Part shown: one piece after another, positions 1-5,753 of the stretch
Layout: every line of letters starts with the position of its first letter
Position numbering within the stretch: the first letter of the stretch is position 1
From: an uncultured Prevotellaceae bacterium
GTDB lineage: Bacteria > Bacteroidota > Bacteroidia > Bacteroidales > Bacteroidaceae
Assembly: GCA_937915745.1 (NCBI GenBank)
Contig: CALGGJ010000083.1
Coordinates: 1-8,244, forward strand
Direction of reading: 5' to 3'
Length of the DNA: 8,244 nucleotides
The notes under the pieces: generated by a model
The model's input: only the letters and a program-made list of their open reading frames with translations
The model's database searches: none
What the model was told of the DNA's origin: nothing
Made by a program: the position numbers and the translations under genes

Positions 1-514
1 AAACTTTGGGAAGAAGAACTCAAAAATCCATTTGAAAGTAAAATTAATTTATTATTTAAGGATTTAAAGGAAAATTTTGAATCACAAATATCAACTATAA
101 ATCAACAAATAAATGAATTAATATTAAATAATAACAAAGTACTAGATAACTCAAATATGAGTAATTCTAATTATAATTACAATAATAATATCCATAATTC
201 TTACAATAATAATAACAATAATAATAGCATTAATAATAACTTTAATAATAGGAATTTTAATAGGAGCTGTAATAACAGCAGGAATATTTTTACTAATTAA
301 TAAAAATAATACAAAATCATTTGATAGAGATATGAGAGGAATACAAAGCGAAATGAGCGAAGGAAAACCAGGAGAAAAGGGAAATTTTACACCTGGAGAA
401 AATTCAAATGGGAAAGGCGTAAAAAACAAATCTAAAGTAATAACTGAAAACACTGCTAATAGTGATAATACTAATTTACAAGAAGCAACAACCAGTTCAG
501 ATACAACTGAATAA
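1..514 (+). CDS. Partial A+T-rich gene: coiled-coil/Asn-rich protein with one membrane helix, broken by a frame switch
   Basis: I do not recognise the family. The gene is open from the window's left edge in frame 1 to a TAA at 298-300. This part encodes a charged, coiled-coil-like stretch (KLWEEELKNPFESKI, then SQISTINQQINEL) followed by an Asn-rich linker made of AAT/AAC codons. Frame 2 is open from 161 to a TAA at 512-514. It encodes a clear transmembrane helix (IIALIITLIIGILIGAV, then FLLINKNN) and a hydrophilic tail with PGEKGNF and PGENSNGKG. Frame 2 has no ATG before 332, and starting there would lose the helix. The natural reading is one protein (cytoplasmic coiled coil, Asn linker, membrane helix, exposed Gly/Ser/Thr tail) whose frame changes once between about 161 and 240, inside the AAT repeats. 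This could be a sequencing or assembly indel, repeat slippage or a pseudogene. Composition is quite unlike the genes from 800 onward. Confidence 0.45.
178..252 (+). repeat. AAT/AAC low-complexity tract
   Basis: Runs of AAT with some AAC and ATT make two frames open at once: poly-Asn in frame 1 and Ile-rich in frame 2. Such triplet tracts are prone to slippage and to sequencing or assembly error, and this is where the reading frame of the surrounding gene appears to change. Confidence 0.6.
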
Positions 515-551
515 ATAATCTACAAAGATGAAGATTGAAAGGAAAGTTTAA

Positions 552-665
552 ATGAAAACTAAAAAAAACTTGTATGTTTACATTAAAGAAATATTCTCAA
601 TATACCGATACGTTCCGCTAATCAACCGACCAGCGCAACAACATTGTGCAATATTCAGCATGTAA
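552..665 (+). CDS. Start of a second A+T-rich gene, cut off by a composition junction
   Basis: The start ATG at 552 is preceded by AAAGGAAAG (538-546), a good Shine-Dalgarno sequence. The first residues (MKTKKNLYVYIKEIFSIY) use the same A/T-ending codons as the gene before it, 37 nt upstream. From about 600 the DNA changes to mixed composition, and the frame ends at a TAA (663-665) after only 37 residues. I infer that only the first ~17 codons belong to the original gene and that the rest is read into unrelated DNA. The product cannot be named from this much. Confidence 0.3.
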   Translation: MKTKKNLYVYIKEIFSIYRYVPLINRPAQQHCAIFSM

Positions 666-676
666 TGATTATGCAT
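578..676 (-). CDS. Start of an unknown Bacteroidales gene, truncated at the junction
   Basis: This minus-strand ORF starts at an ATG (674-676) with GGAAGAAG just upstream and a consensus promoter 31 nt further up (707-737). The first residues are MHNHYMLNIAQCCCAGRLIS; a second Met at position 6 is an alternative start. After about 25 codons the frame enters the A+T-rich DNA and stops at 578-580. I do not recognise the protein. It is listed because promoter, ribosome site and ATG line up, which suggests a real gene whose body is missing. It could also be a chance ORF. Confidence 0.25.
   Translation of the reverse strand: MHNHYMLNIAQCCCAGRLISGTYRYIENISLM
597..612. other. Probable junction between A+T-rich and Bacteroidales-type DNA
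   Basis: To the left the DNA is nearly all A/T-ending codons, with plus-strand genes and a Shine-Dalgarno start. To the right it is mixed composition, with a Bacteroidetes-type minus-strand promoter about 100 nt away. A gene start reading into the boundary from each side ends as a short ORF. No target-site duplication, inverted repeat or integrase is visible here. An assembly chimera fits best; illegitimate recombination is the alternative. The exact breakpoint cannot be fixed from the sequence alone. Confidence 0.5.
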
Positions 677-706
677 ATCTTCTTCCGTTTGTTCCGAACT
701 GTGCTG

Positions 707-737
707 CAAAGTTAAGAAACTTACAACAAAGAGCAAG
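707..737 (-). promoter_or_regulatory. Bacteroidetes-type promoter, firing leftward
   Basis: Read on the minus strand, a -7 box TAACTTTG (714 to 707) matches TAnnTTTG exactly. A CTTG (737 to 734) lies 19 nt upstream, where the -33 TTTG is expected (3 of 4). It would drive the truncated ORF starting at 676. The same -7 octamer is used at the rpsP promoter in this window. Confidence 0.5.
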
Positions 738-758
738 TGTTTTTTTCGTTTTTTTTAA

Positions 759-802
759 TAATGCCACAAAAAAAGAGCATCCGCCTGCGTCATTTGGCAT
801 TA
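759..802 (-). terminator. Likely transcription end of the rpsP-manC-kinase operon
   Basis: Just past the kinase stop codon, the minus strand holds a short bulged hairpin (GA(C)GCA, loop GGCGGA, TGCTC) followed at once by seven T (768-774), an intrinsic-terminator layout. It sits inside a wider perfect 8-bp inverted repeat, TAATGCCA/TGGCATTA (759-766 with 795-802), which includes the stop codon. The short stem is weak, so termination strength is uncertain. Confidence 0.45.
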
Positions 803-1624
803 ATCGTCATGATATTTAATCAATCCTTCCATCGGAGTCCTCATCACAGTTCCCAGCTTAAACCCGCATTGTGCAGCAGCCTCCGACAATTCGCTTCGAT
901 AGAAATGTGCCACCGAGCCCACAAAGCAGACATCAAGGTCGTGGCGTTTGTATGCAGCCACATTGCGAGTGAAGAACTGACAGAAGCAATCGACAAGCAG
1001 CGTGTGTATGTCTTCGAGGTCGCGGTGCCGCTGGCAGAACCGACTCAGCAGTCCGAGATAGCGGTTGGCCATAGGCTCACGATATACCTTATCTGTTATC
1101 AAGTCGGCATCAGCGCCCGTCTCGGCGAAAAACAAGTTACATATATCGTGCGGCATCTGTCGTTTCAGCACATCGCCCACAAGGCGCTTACCGATATATG
1201 CGGCACTGCCTTCATCGCCCAGGATATACCCCAGTGGCGACACGTTGTCGGCAACATCTGTACCGTCGTAGTAGCACGAGTTAGCCCCTGTTCCCAGGAT
1301 GCACGCAATACCCTCGCTCTTCCGACACAAAGCTCGTGCCGCTCCCAACATATCACTGCCTATTTCCACTTCAACACCTTCACCGACCGAAGCCGTCAAC
1401 AAGCGTTTCATGCGTGGCACCATCCGGGGCGTGCATCCGGCTCCATAGAAAAAGACCTGTGTCACATCCCCGTCAGTTGGCAGTTGTGGGCGAAGTCCGT
1501 TTTGCAGAATACCGGTTATCTCGTCATCCGTCTGGTGAAACGGATTGATGCCGTGAGTCTCGAAGTCGGCATCGCCTATGTGCCAAGCCGTCTTGGTAGA
1601 GCCGCTGTCAGCAATCAGTCTCAT
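800..1624 (-). CDS. BadF/BadG/BcrA/BcrD-type ATPase, N-acetylglucosamine-kinase-like
   Basis: A cytoplasmic sugar kinase of the ASKHA (actin/hexokinase-like) fold, 274 aa and full length for the small bacterial members. Motifs in order: phosphate-1 loop DSGSTKT (6-12), YGAGC (60-64), SDMLGAARAL (90-99), the glycine-rich ATP loop ILGTGANSC (109-117), GYILGDEGSAAYIGK (132-146), and adenosine-site FVGSVAH (234-240). These are the hallmarks of the N-acetylglucosamine kinase/BadF-type family (PF01869). Relatives phosphorylate GlcNAc or similar amino sugars with ATP; the exact sugar cannot be read here, and the CoA-reductase activator role of BadF is unlikely without partner subunits. The start overlaps the stop of the guanylyltransferase gene by ATGA, so translation is probably coupled. 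This fits amino-sugar and mannose recycling for wall or glycan synthesis. A poly-T hairpin follows the stop. Confidence 0.85.
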   Translation of the reverse strand: MRLIADSGSTKTAWHIGDADFETHGINPFHQTDDEITGILQNGLRPQLPTDGDVTQVFFYGAGCTPRMVPRMKRLLTASVGEGVEVEIGSDMLGAARALCRKSEGIACILGTGANSCYYDGTDVADNVSPLGYILGDEGSAAYIGKRLVGDVLKRQMPHDICNLFFAETGADADLITDKVYREPMANRYLGLLSRFCQRHRDLEDIHTLLVDCFCQFFTRNVAAYKRHDLDVCFVGSVAHFYRSELSEAAAQCGFKLGTVMRTPMEGLIKYHDD

Positions 1625-2718
1625 TCGGCACTGAATTCCTTTATACGTTGTTCCTCGCTCAGTTTGCAGATGAGTAGCGTGTCGCCCCTCTCGGCCACGA
1701 TATATCCATCGAGGCCCTGAATCACGACACGTCGCTCCTCACTTGTGTGTACTATGCAATTGTGTGTGTCGTGCAGCTCGATACGAGGTCCGACAGCAGC
1801 GTTGCCGTTCTTGTCTTTTTCGGCCAAAGTGATGAGCGAGCCCCATGTGCCGACATCGCTCCAGCCGAAAGATGCCGGAAACACATATATCTCCTCGGCT
1901 TTTTCCATCACCGCATAGTCAATCGATATGCTCTTACACTGGGGGAAGCGCTCGTTGATTACATCCTGTTCCTGTTCTGTACCATAGTACGGCAACATAC
2001 CTTCAAACACCTGCGACACGTCGGGCTCGTAGTAGCGTAATGCCTGAACTATAGTTTCTACATTCCATACAAAGATGCCCGAGTTCCAGAAGTATTCGGC
2101 TTGCGATATGTAGCGTTTAGCCGTTTCGATGTCGGGTTTCTCACGGAAGTGGTCAACACGGTAAATCGACTTATTGCTGAGCGACGGCGACGTCATGTCG
2201 GCCTGAATATATCCATATCCGGTTTCGGGGCGTGTGGGGTGCATACCCAGCGTCACTATAGCATCGCTCTGTGCCGTAAACGCCAGTGCCGACTTGATTA
2301 CGCGCCGGAATTCGTCAACATCGGTCACCATGTGGTCGCTCGGTGTTATCACGAGGTTGGCACGTGGATTCTTCTTCTTGATTTTCCAACTTACGTATGC
2401 TATACACGGAGCCGTATTGCGCCGGCAGGGTTCGAGCAGTATGTTTTCACCGGGCACTTCGGGCAGCTGTTCGTGTACTATCTCGGCATACGACTGCGAT
2501 GTGACGACCCACACGTTCTCGGGAGCCACCACTCCGCGGAAACGGTCGAGTGTAAGTTGTATGAATGTGCGGCCACATCCCATCACGTCGATGAATTGTT
2601 TTGGGCACTCCGGGGTGCTCATTGGCCAGAACCGGCTACCTACGCCGCCCGCCATTATCACAAGGTTGTTGTTTGGATTCACGATGAATTGCTGTTTTAT
2701 GATTTTCTTTCCCGCCAT
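1621..2718 (-). CDS. manC: Mannose-1-phosphate guanylyltransferase
   Basis: Makes GDP-mannose from mannose-1-phosphate and GTP in the cytoplasm, the donor for mannose and, through GDP-fucose, fucose in surface glycans. The 365-residue protein has the nucleotidyltransferase signature MAGGVGSRFWPMS followed by PKQF (22-42), LEPCRRNTAPCIAYVS (95-110), PSDH (126-129), the sugar-phosphate motif FREKPD (191-196), WNSGIF (211-216), SIDYAVMEK (265-273) and FGWSDVGTW (284-292). It lacks the C-terminal cupin isomerase domain of the ~470-residue bifunctional ManC/AlgA enzymes, so it is the single-function type usual in Bacteroidetes. The chosen start gives about 20 residues before the signature, slightly more than usual. 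AGGT lies 8 nt upstream, and the later Met22 would cut into the nucleotide loop. It follows rpsP by 116 nt containing a hairpin, and its stop overlaps the kinase start by ATGA. Confidence 0.92.
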   Translation of the reverse strand: MAGKKIIKQQFIVNPNNNLVIMAGGVGSRFWPMSTPECPKQFIDVMGCGRTFIQLTLDRFRGVVAPENVWVVTSQSYAEIVHEQLPEVPGENILLEPCRRNTAPCIAYVSWKIKKKNPRANLVITPSDHMVTDVDEFRRVIKSALAFTAQSDAIVTLGMHPTRPETGYGYIQADMTSPSLSNKSIYRVDHFREKPDIETAKRYISQAEYFWNSGIFVWNVETIVQALRYYEPDVSQVFEGMLPYYGTEQEQDVINERFPQCKSISIDYAVMEKAEEIYVFPASFGWSDVGTWGSLITLAEKDKNGNAAVGPRIELHDTHNCIVHTSEERRVVIQGLDGYIVAERGDTLLICKLSEEQRIKEFSAE

Positions 2719-2785
2719 GCTTCGACCTGCAAGTGTAAGTGGCGGGTGGTATTCGCCCCTAAATACCGGTTCGGGTTCAACAAAC

Positions 2786-2817
2786 AGAGTGGAGAAGCGT
2801 CGTCACTACCCCACTCT
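2786..2817 (-). terminator. Hairpin between rpsP and manC (attenuator or processing site)
   Basis: An imperfect stem: AGAGTGG pairs with CCACTCT (2786-2792 with 2811-2817) and is extended inward by a G-U pair, a G-C pair, one mismatch and two more pairs, around an 8-nt loop. On the minus strand it is followed by GTTTGTTG rather than a clean T tract, so full termination is doubtful. It lies 18 nt after the rpsP stop and no strong promoter is seen between it and manC. Partial termination or mRNA 3'-end protection that lowers manC relative to rpsP is a reasonable reading. Confidence 0.4.
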
Positions 2818-2834
2818 TTGTTGCTACCCTTTGC

Positions 2835-3365
2835 TTATTCAGCAGCCTCGGCCGGTGTCTCCTCTGCGGGAGCTTCTTCTGCCTGCGGCTCGGCAGGTGC
2901 AATAGCTGCGGCCTTTTTCTCGGCCACTTTCTTTGCGATTTCTGCATTCACCTTCTTCTCCTGAGCAATGCGTGCCTCGTATGCGGCCTTCTTGTCGGCA
3001 GCAGCCTTGTCGGCAGTCTTCGCTATCTTACCGGCCCTTTCGGCTTTCCAGGCATCGAACTTGGCCTGACATGCAGCTTCGTCGAATGCACCCTTCTTCA
3101 CTCCGCCGAGCAGGTGTTTCATCATATAGACACCTTCTTTGGAGAGGATGCTGCGAACGGTGTCGGTTGGCTGTGCGCCCACCTGCACCCAATAGAGTGC
3201 ACGTTCGAAATTCAAATCAATTGTTGCAGGATTGGTGTTTGGATTGTACGTACCGATTTTCTCAATGAAGCGACCATCACGTGGTGCATCGGGATGTGCG
3301 ATAACGATTGCATAGAAAGCATAGTTCTTGCGACCGTGACGCTGCAATCTCATTTTAGTTGCCAT
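2835..3365 (-). CDS. rpsP: 30S ribosomal protein S16 with long C-terminal extension
   Basis: A small-subunit ribosomal protein that binds 16S rRNA in the body/platform and helps 30S assembly. The S16 core is residues 1 to about 90: [18 protein letters not shown], then [13 protein letters not shown] and [20 protein letters not shown], ending near KHLLGG. A tail of about 85 residues follows, rich in Lys, Ala and Glu, first helical and basic ([20 protein letters not shown]), then acidic and Pro-containing ([18 protein letters not shown]). The total of 176 residues is about twice the Escherichia coli protein but normal for Bacteroidetes, whose S16 carries such tails. The start ATG lacks a strong Shine-Dalgarno sequence and is preceded by A-rich DNA (CAAGAAAGA), as is common in this phylum. 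A promoter lies about 70 nt upstream. It heads the transcript that continues to manC. Confidence 0.97.
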   Translation of the reverse strand: MATKMRLQRHGRKNYAFYAIVIAHPDAPRDGRFIEKIGTYNPNTNPATIDLNFERALYWVQVGAQPTDTVRSILSKEGVYMMKHLLGGVKKGAFDEAACQAKFDAWKAERAGKIAKTADKAAADKKAAYEARIAQEKKVNAEIAKKVAEKKAAAIAPAEPQAEEAPAEETPAEAAE

Positions 3366-3433
3366 TCTTTCTTGATTTTGTTTTTATTGGTTTATAAATG
3401 ATTTGAACATGTCGCTATCACGTAACGACGCTG

Positions 3434-3463
3434 CAAAGTTAGGCATTTTTTGTGAAAGACAAT
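3434..3463 (-). promoter_or_regulatory. Promoter of rpsP
   Basis: On the minus strand, ATTG (3463 to 3460), an 18-nt spacer, then TAACTTTG (3441 to 3434), an exact match to the Bacteroidetes -7 consensus TAnnTTTG with a 3-of-4 -33 box. It predicts a transcript start near 3427 and a ~60-nt leader rich in A and T before the rpsP ATG. Confidence 0.65.
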
Positions 3464-3525
3464 GTATGAATAATGGATTAAATGCACATTTTGGGTTAAA
3501 ATACATGGTCGGGATGGCTGTTTTT

Positions 3526-4263
3526 CTATGAAACGATGCCGTGATAGGTGCGTTTCACTTCCTCGTAGCTTGCCACATCGCCTATGTCGTAGCGTCTGCC
3601 CGGCATGAGCATGGCATGTACTGGTGTCCGGGTGCATAGCCATGCTATGTAACTGCCTGGTGCATCGGTGCCGCAACCCGAGGCGATACCTTCGGCCACA
3701 AGGCGTGCATCGTCGCGCGTGTAATAATAAAAAGGTGGGCAACACCAGTTCGACTGTGGTTCGGCGGGTTTCTCGACCATGCTGCCGACGCGGTCGTCGG
3801 CATCTATGGCGAGCACCCCACTCTTCCGCAGGGTCGGCAGGTCTTCAACATAGAAACGCATCACACACGATGTCTGTTTCTGCATGGCATAATCCACGAA
3901 GCGAGCCATGCTGAAGTCGAGCACGTTGTCGCCCGCGACGACGAGCATATCGTCGTCGATGCGTAGTTGGTCGATTGCATATTGTATGTCGCGCACTGCA
4001 CCGAGGCGCGTATCGTTGGTCGATGTGCCGTCGTCAACCACGGTTATCCTCTGCGGCTTCGCCTGTGCCCACGACTCAAAATGGGTTGCGAACCGATGGT
4101 TGGATATCACCACATATTCGTCGATACGACCGGTGGTGTCGATATCATCGACGAGCCAGTCGATAATGGTCTTGCCGCAGACTTCGAGTAGCGGCTTGGG
4201 GAAGTTTTGTGTGAGCGGATAGAGGCGTGTGGCATATCCCGCTGCAAGTATCAGGCATTTCAT
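3526..4263 (-). CDS. Sugar-1-phosphate nucleotidyltransferase (NTP_transferase family)
   Basis: Transfers a nucleotide to a sugar-1-phosphate to make an NDP-sugar, releasing pyrophosphate; a cytoplasmic enzyme. Of 245 residues, the N-terminus has the family signature LAAGYATRLYPLT (6-18) and FPKPLLEV (21-28). GDN (111-113) supplies the metal-binding Asp, EKP (164-166) is the sugar-phosphate motif, and YDIGD (225-229) is the usual second metal/product motif near the end. The layout is that of RmlA/HddC-like single-domain enzymes with no hexapeptide-repeat domain, so it is not a GlmU. The base (UTP, dTTP or GTP) and the sugar cannot be assigned from motifs. It starts 25 nt after the stop of the GHMP kinase gene and is almost surely co-transcribed with it, which suggests that the kinase supplies its sugar-1-phosphate. 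No clear terminator is visible before the rpsP promoter. Confidence 0.85.
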   Translation of the reverse strand: MKCLILAAGYATRLYPLTQNFPKPLLEVCGKTIIDWLVDDIDTTGRIDEYVVISNHRFATHFESWAQAKPQRITVVDDGTSTNDTRLGAVRDIQYAIDQLRIDDDMLVVAGDNVLDFSMARFVDYAMQKQTSCVMRFYVEDLPTLRKSGVLAIDADDRVGSMVEKPAEPQSNWCCPPFYYYTRDDARLVAEGIASGCGTDAPGSYIAWLCTRTPVHAMLMPGRRYDIGDVASYEEVKRTYHGIVS

Positions 4264-4288
4264 AATCCCGGGGATCGGTCATTAGCGT

Positions 4289-5461
4289 TCAGATGATTAG
4301 TCCGTCGGCTGATTTACAAATTTTCACCATATATTTGCCTTCAAGTTGAGGGAACGCCTTGAGGTATTCGGTTGTCACCTTCTCGACGATGCTCTCTTCG
4401 AAAGCCGGGTCGATGAGCGACATGCAGCATCCCTTGAATCCGGCACCGCTGAAGCGTCCGCCATAGATGCCGTCGGTGTGAGTCATGATGTCGTATAGGG
4501 TCTTCAGTTCGGGCGAGCCGGTCTCCCAGTTGTAGATGCTTGAGTGTCCGCTCTCGAAGCTGAGCCGTCCGTAAGTCTCGATGTCTCCACGGCGCCATGC
4601 CTCGGCTCCCTGTTCCACCCGCTCAAATTCCGTCATCCAGTGTTCGGCACGCCGGCGCCATGTTTCGGGCAGGCGGTCGCGATACTGCTCATACACCTCA
4701 CGCGGGATGTCGCGCATGTTGGTTTCCTGGAACTTACCATATTCCATGCCTGCGTATGCAGCCAGCGCATATGCAGCACTGCGCAGTTCATCGACACGCA
4801 TGTTGAACTTGCTGCCGGCCAGTGTGCGCTCCACTCCGCTGAAGAAGATGGCAATCTTGTAGGGTTTCATCTGTGGATGTGCAGGAATGAGTTCGTAGGT
4901 GTCGTCGCGCGTATCGAGATAGAGCAGGTGGTCTTTCTTCGAATACATCTCGCAGCTTTGGTCGAGCTTGCCGCTGCTCACACCGACATAGTCGTTCTCG
5001 GCACGCACCGACATCATGATGAGTTGCTGCGCTGCGGGCTTTATGTCGTTCACCTCGCACAGGGCTTTCAGATATACCAGCACCACGGCTGCCGACGACG
5101 AGAGTCCGCCTATAGGCAGACTGCCCTCAATCACTCCGCTCAGTCCGCGACGCAGCGGATATTGGGTTGCCAGCTGCAGGGTTGCGCCGCGCAGGTAGTC
5201 GGCCCAGTCGTCTTGTTTCTGGCGGGGAACCTCAGCTATGTGCCACTGGGCCCGTTTGTCGAACTGCAGCGAGCAGAGTTCCACCACACCGTTCTGCTTA
5301 GGACTGAAAGCGATATGTATGCCCTTGTCGATGGCCAGGCCCGTTATCTTGCCCAGGTTATGGTCGCTGTGCGCGCCTATTGGACAAATGCGGTAAGGAC
5401 AGAATGCCAGCCCCTCGGGAGCCTTCTTGTAGATTTCTACAAATTTGTCTTGACACTTCAT
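4289..5461 (-). CDS. GHMP sugar kinase, galactokinase/galacturonokinase-like
   Basis: Phosphorylates the C1 hydroxyl of a sugar with ATP in the cytoplasm. Its 390 residues match the galactokinase family in length. Motif 1 is CPYRICPIGAHSDHNLG (21-37), the ATP loop is LPIGGLSSSAA (115-125), GVSSGKLDQ (160-168) holds the likely catalytic Asp167, and motif 3 is GGRFSGAGFKGC (334-345). Classical galactokinases have GRVNLIGEHTDYNGG in motif 1. Here the Glu of GEH is Ala (GAH) and the start is YRICPIG, which from memory resembles plant galacturonokinase (YRICPLGAHIDH). The substrate may therefore be a uronic acid or another sugar rather than galactose; this is inference. The next gene, 25 nt on, is a nucleotidyltransferase, so the pair probably converts a free sugar to an NDP-sugar. 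The ATG at 5461 has only weak ribosome-site similarity and no clear promoter next to it; tandem repeats lie directly upstream. Confidence 0.85.
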   Translation of the reverse strand: MKCQDKFVEIYKKAPEGLAFCPYRICPIGAHSDHNLGKITGLAIDKGIHIAFSPKQNGVVELCSLQFDKRAQWHIAEVPRQKQDDWADYLRGATLQLATQYPLRRGLSGVIEGSLPIGGLSSSAAVVLVYLKALCEVNDIKPAAQQLIMMSVRAENDYVGVSSGKLDQSCEMYSKKDHLLYLDTRDDTYELIPAHPQMKPYKIAIFFSGVERTLAGSKFNMRVDELRSAAYALAAYAGMEYGKFQETNMRDIPREVYEQYRDRLPETWRRRAEHWMTEFERVEQGAEAWRRGDIETYGRLSFESGHSSIYNWETGSPELKTLYDIMTHTDGIYGGRFSGAGFKGCCMSLIDPAFEESIVEKVTTEYLKAFPQLEGKYMVKICKSADGLII

Positions 5462-5494
5462 GATATATTCAATTTGTTAATTTAAGTTTCGAAA

Positions 5495-5505
5495 GCTCTG
5501 GGCTT
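5495..5505. repeat. Fragment of the hairpin repeat
   Basis: GCTCTGGGCTT repeats the left arm of the 5718-5741 palindrome exactly, preceded by GAAA, but the right arm is missing. It looks like a remnant of a third copy, so the 11-bp array would sit between two pieces of the same element. Confidence 0.4.
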
Positions 5506-5519
5506 ATTAGGCTCTGAAG

Positions 5520-5673
5520 GGGAGTTAAAGGGAAGTTAAAGGGAAGTTAAAGAGAAGTTAAAGAGAAGTTAAAGAGAAGTTAAAGAGAAGTTAAAGGGGA
5601 GTTAAAGGGGAGTTAAAGGGGAGTTAAAGGGAAGTTAAAGGGAAGTTAAAGGGAAGTTAAAGGGAAGTTAAAG
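5520..5673. repeat. Fourteen tandem 11-bp repeats (GGRAGTTAAAG)
   Basis: The array is exactly 14 units of 11 bp. The last eight bases, AGTTAAAG, are invariant and only the first three vary. The variants come in blocks: GGG once, GGA twice, AGA four times, GGG three times, GGA four times, which points to recent block duplication by slippage. All purines except the TT sit on the plus strand. It lies 46 bp upstream of the kinase start, between that gene and the convergent end of the LRR gene. There are no unique spacers, so it is not a CRISPR. Confidence 0.95.
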
Positions 5674-5714
5674 GGACGAATGTTTTGTAAACATCCCTAT
5701 AAGTAACGTCCCTT
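5671..5714. repeat. Compound hairpin at the end of the 11-bp array
   Basis: An 8-bp perfect outer stem, AAGGGACG/CGTCCCTT (5671-5678 with 5707-5714), encloses a second stem ATGTTT-TGT-AAACAT (5680-5694). The left arm begins inside the last 11-bp unit and the right arm overlaps the adjacent 35-bp repeat, so array and hairpin elements are physically merged. Confidence 0.7.
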
Positions 5715-5743
5715 CTGCTCTGGGCTTGCGAAAGCCCAGAGTT
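5709..5743 (-). repeat. 35-bp hairpin repeat, left copy (inverted relative to 8174-8208)
   Basis: Contains a perfect 10-bp stem CTCTGGGCTT/AAGCCCAGAG with a GCGA loop (5718-5741). Together with the flanking AA and CAGAAGGGA it matches the element at 8174-8208 over 35 of 35 bases, on the opposite strand. It sits 10 nt after the stop of the LRR gene and could act as that gene's transcript-end hairpin, although no T tract follows. Confidence 0.9.
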
Positions 5744-5753
5744 AATAAACAGC

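Noticed and set aside
151..453. Minus-strand ORF of 100 codons in the A+T-rich part, very hydrophobic
   Set aside because: Its Ile/Val run is simply the complement of the AAT tract and membrane-helix codons. The plus-strand reading gives a more natural protein.
737..1720. Long plus-strand ORF of 327 codons
   Set aside because: It lies opposite the kinase and manC genes, which have clear family motifs. It shows no recognisable domain and its residues read as a reverse-strand shadow.
2101..2964. Plus-strand ORFs of 287 and 223 codons across manC and rpsP
   Set aside because: They are antisense to two well-supported genes, cross the intergenic gap, and show no motif or ribosome site.
4544..5485. 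Plus-strand ORF of 313 codons
   Set aside because: Antisense shadow of the GHMP kinase, whose ATP loop and catalytic motifs are intact on the other strand.
5520..5673. CRISPR array
   Set aside because: The 11-bp units are contiguous, with no spacers and no cas genes nearby.
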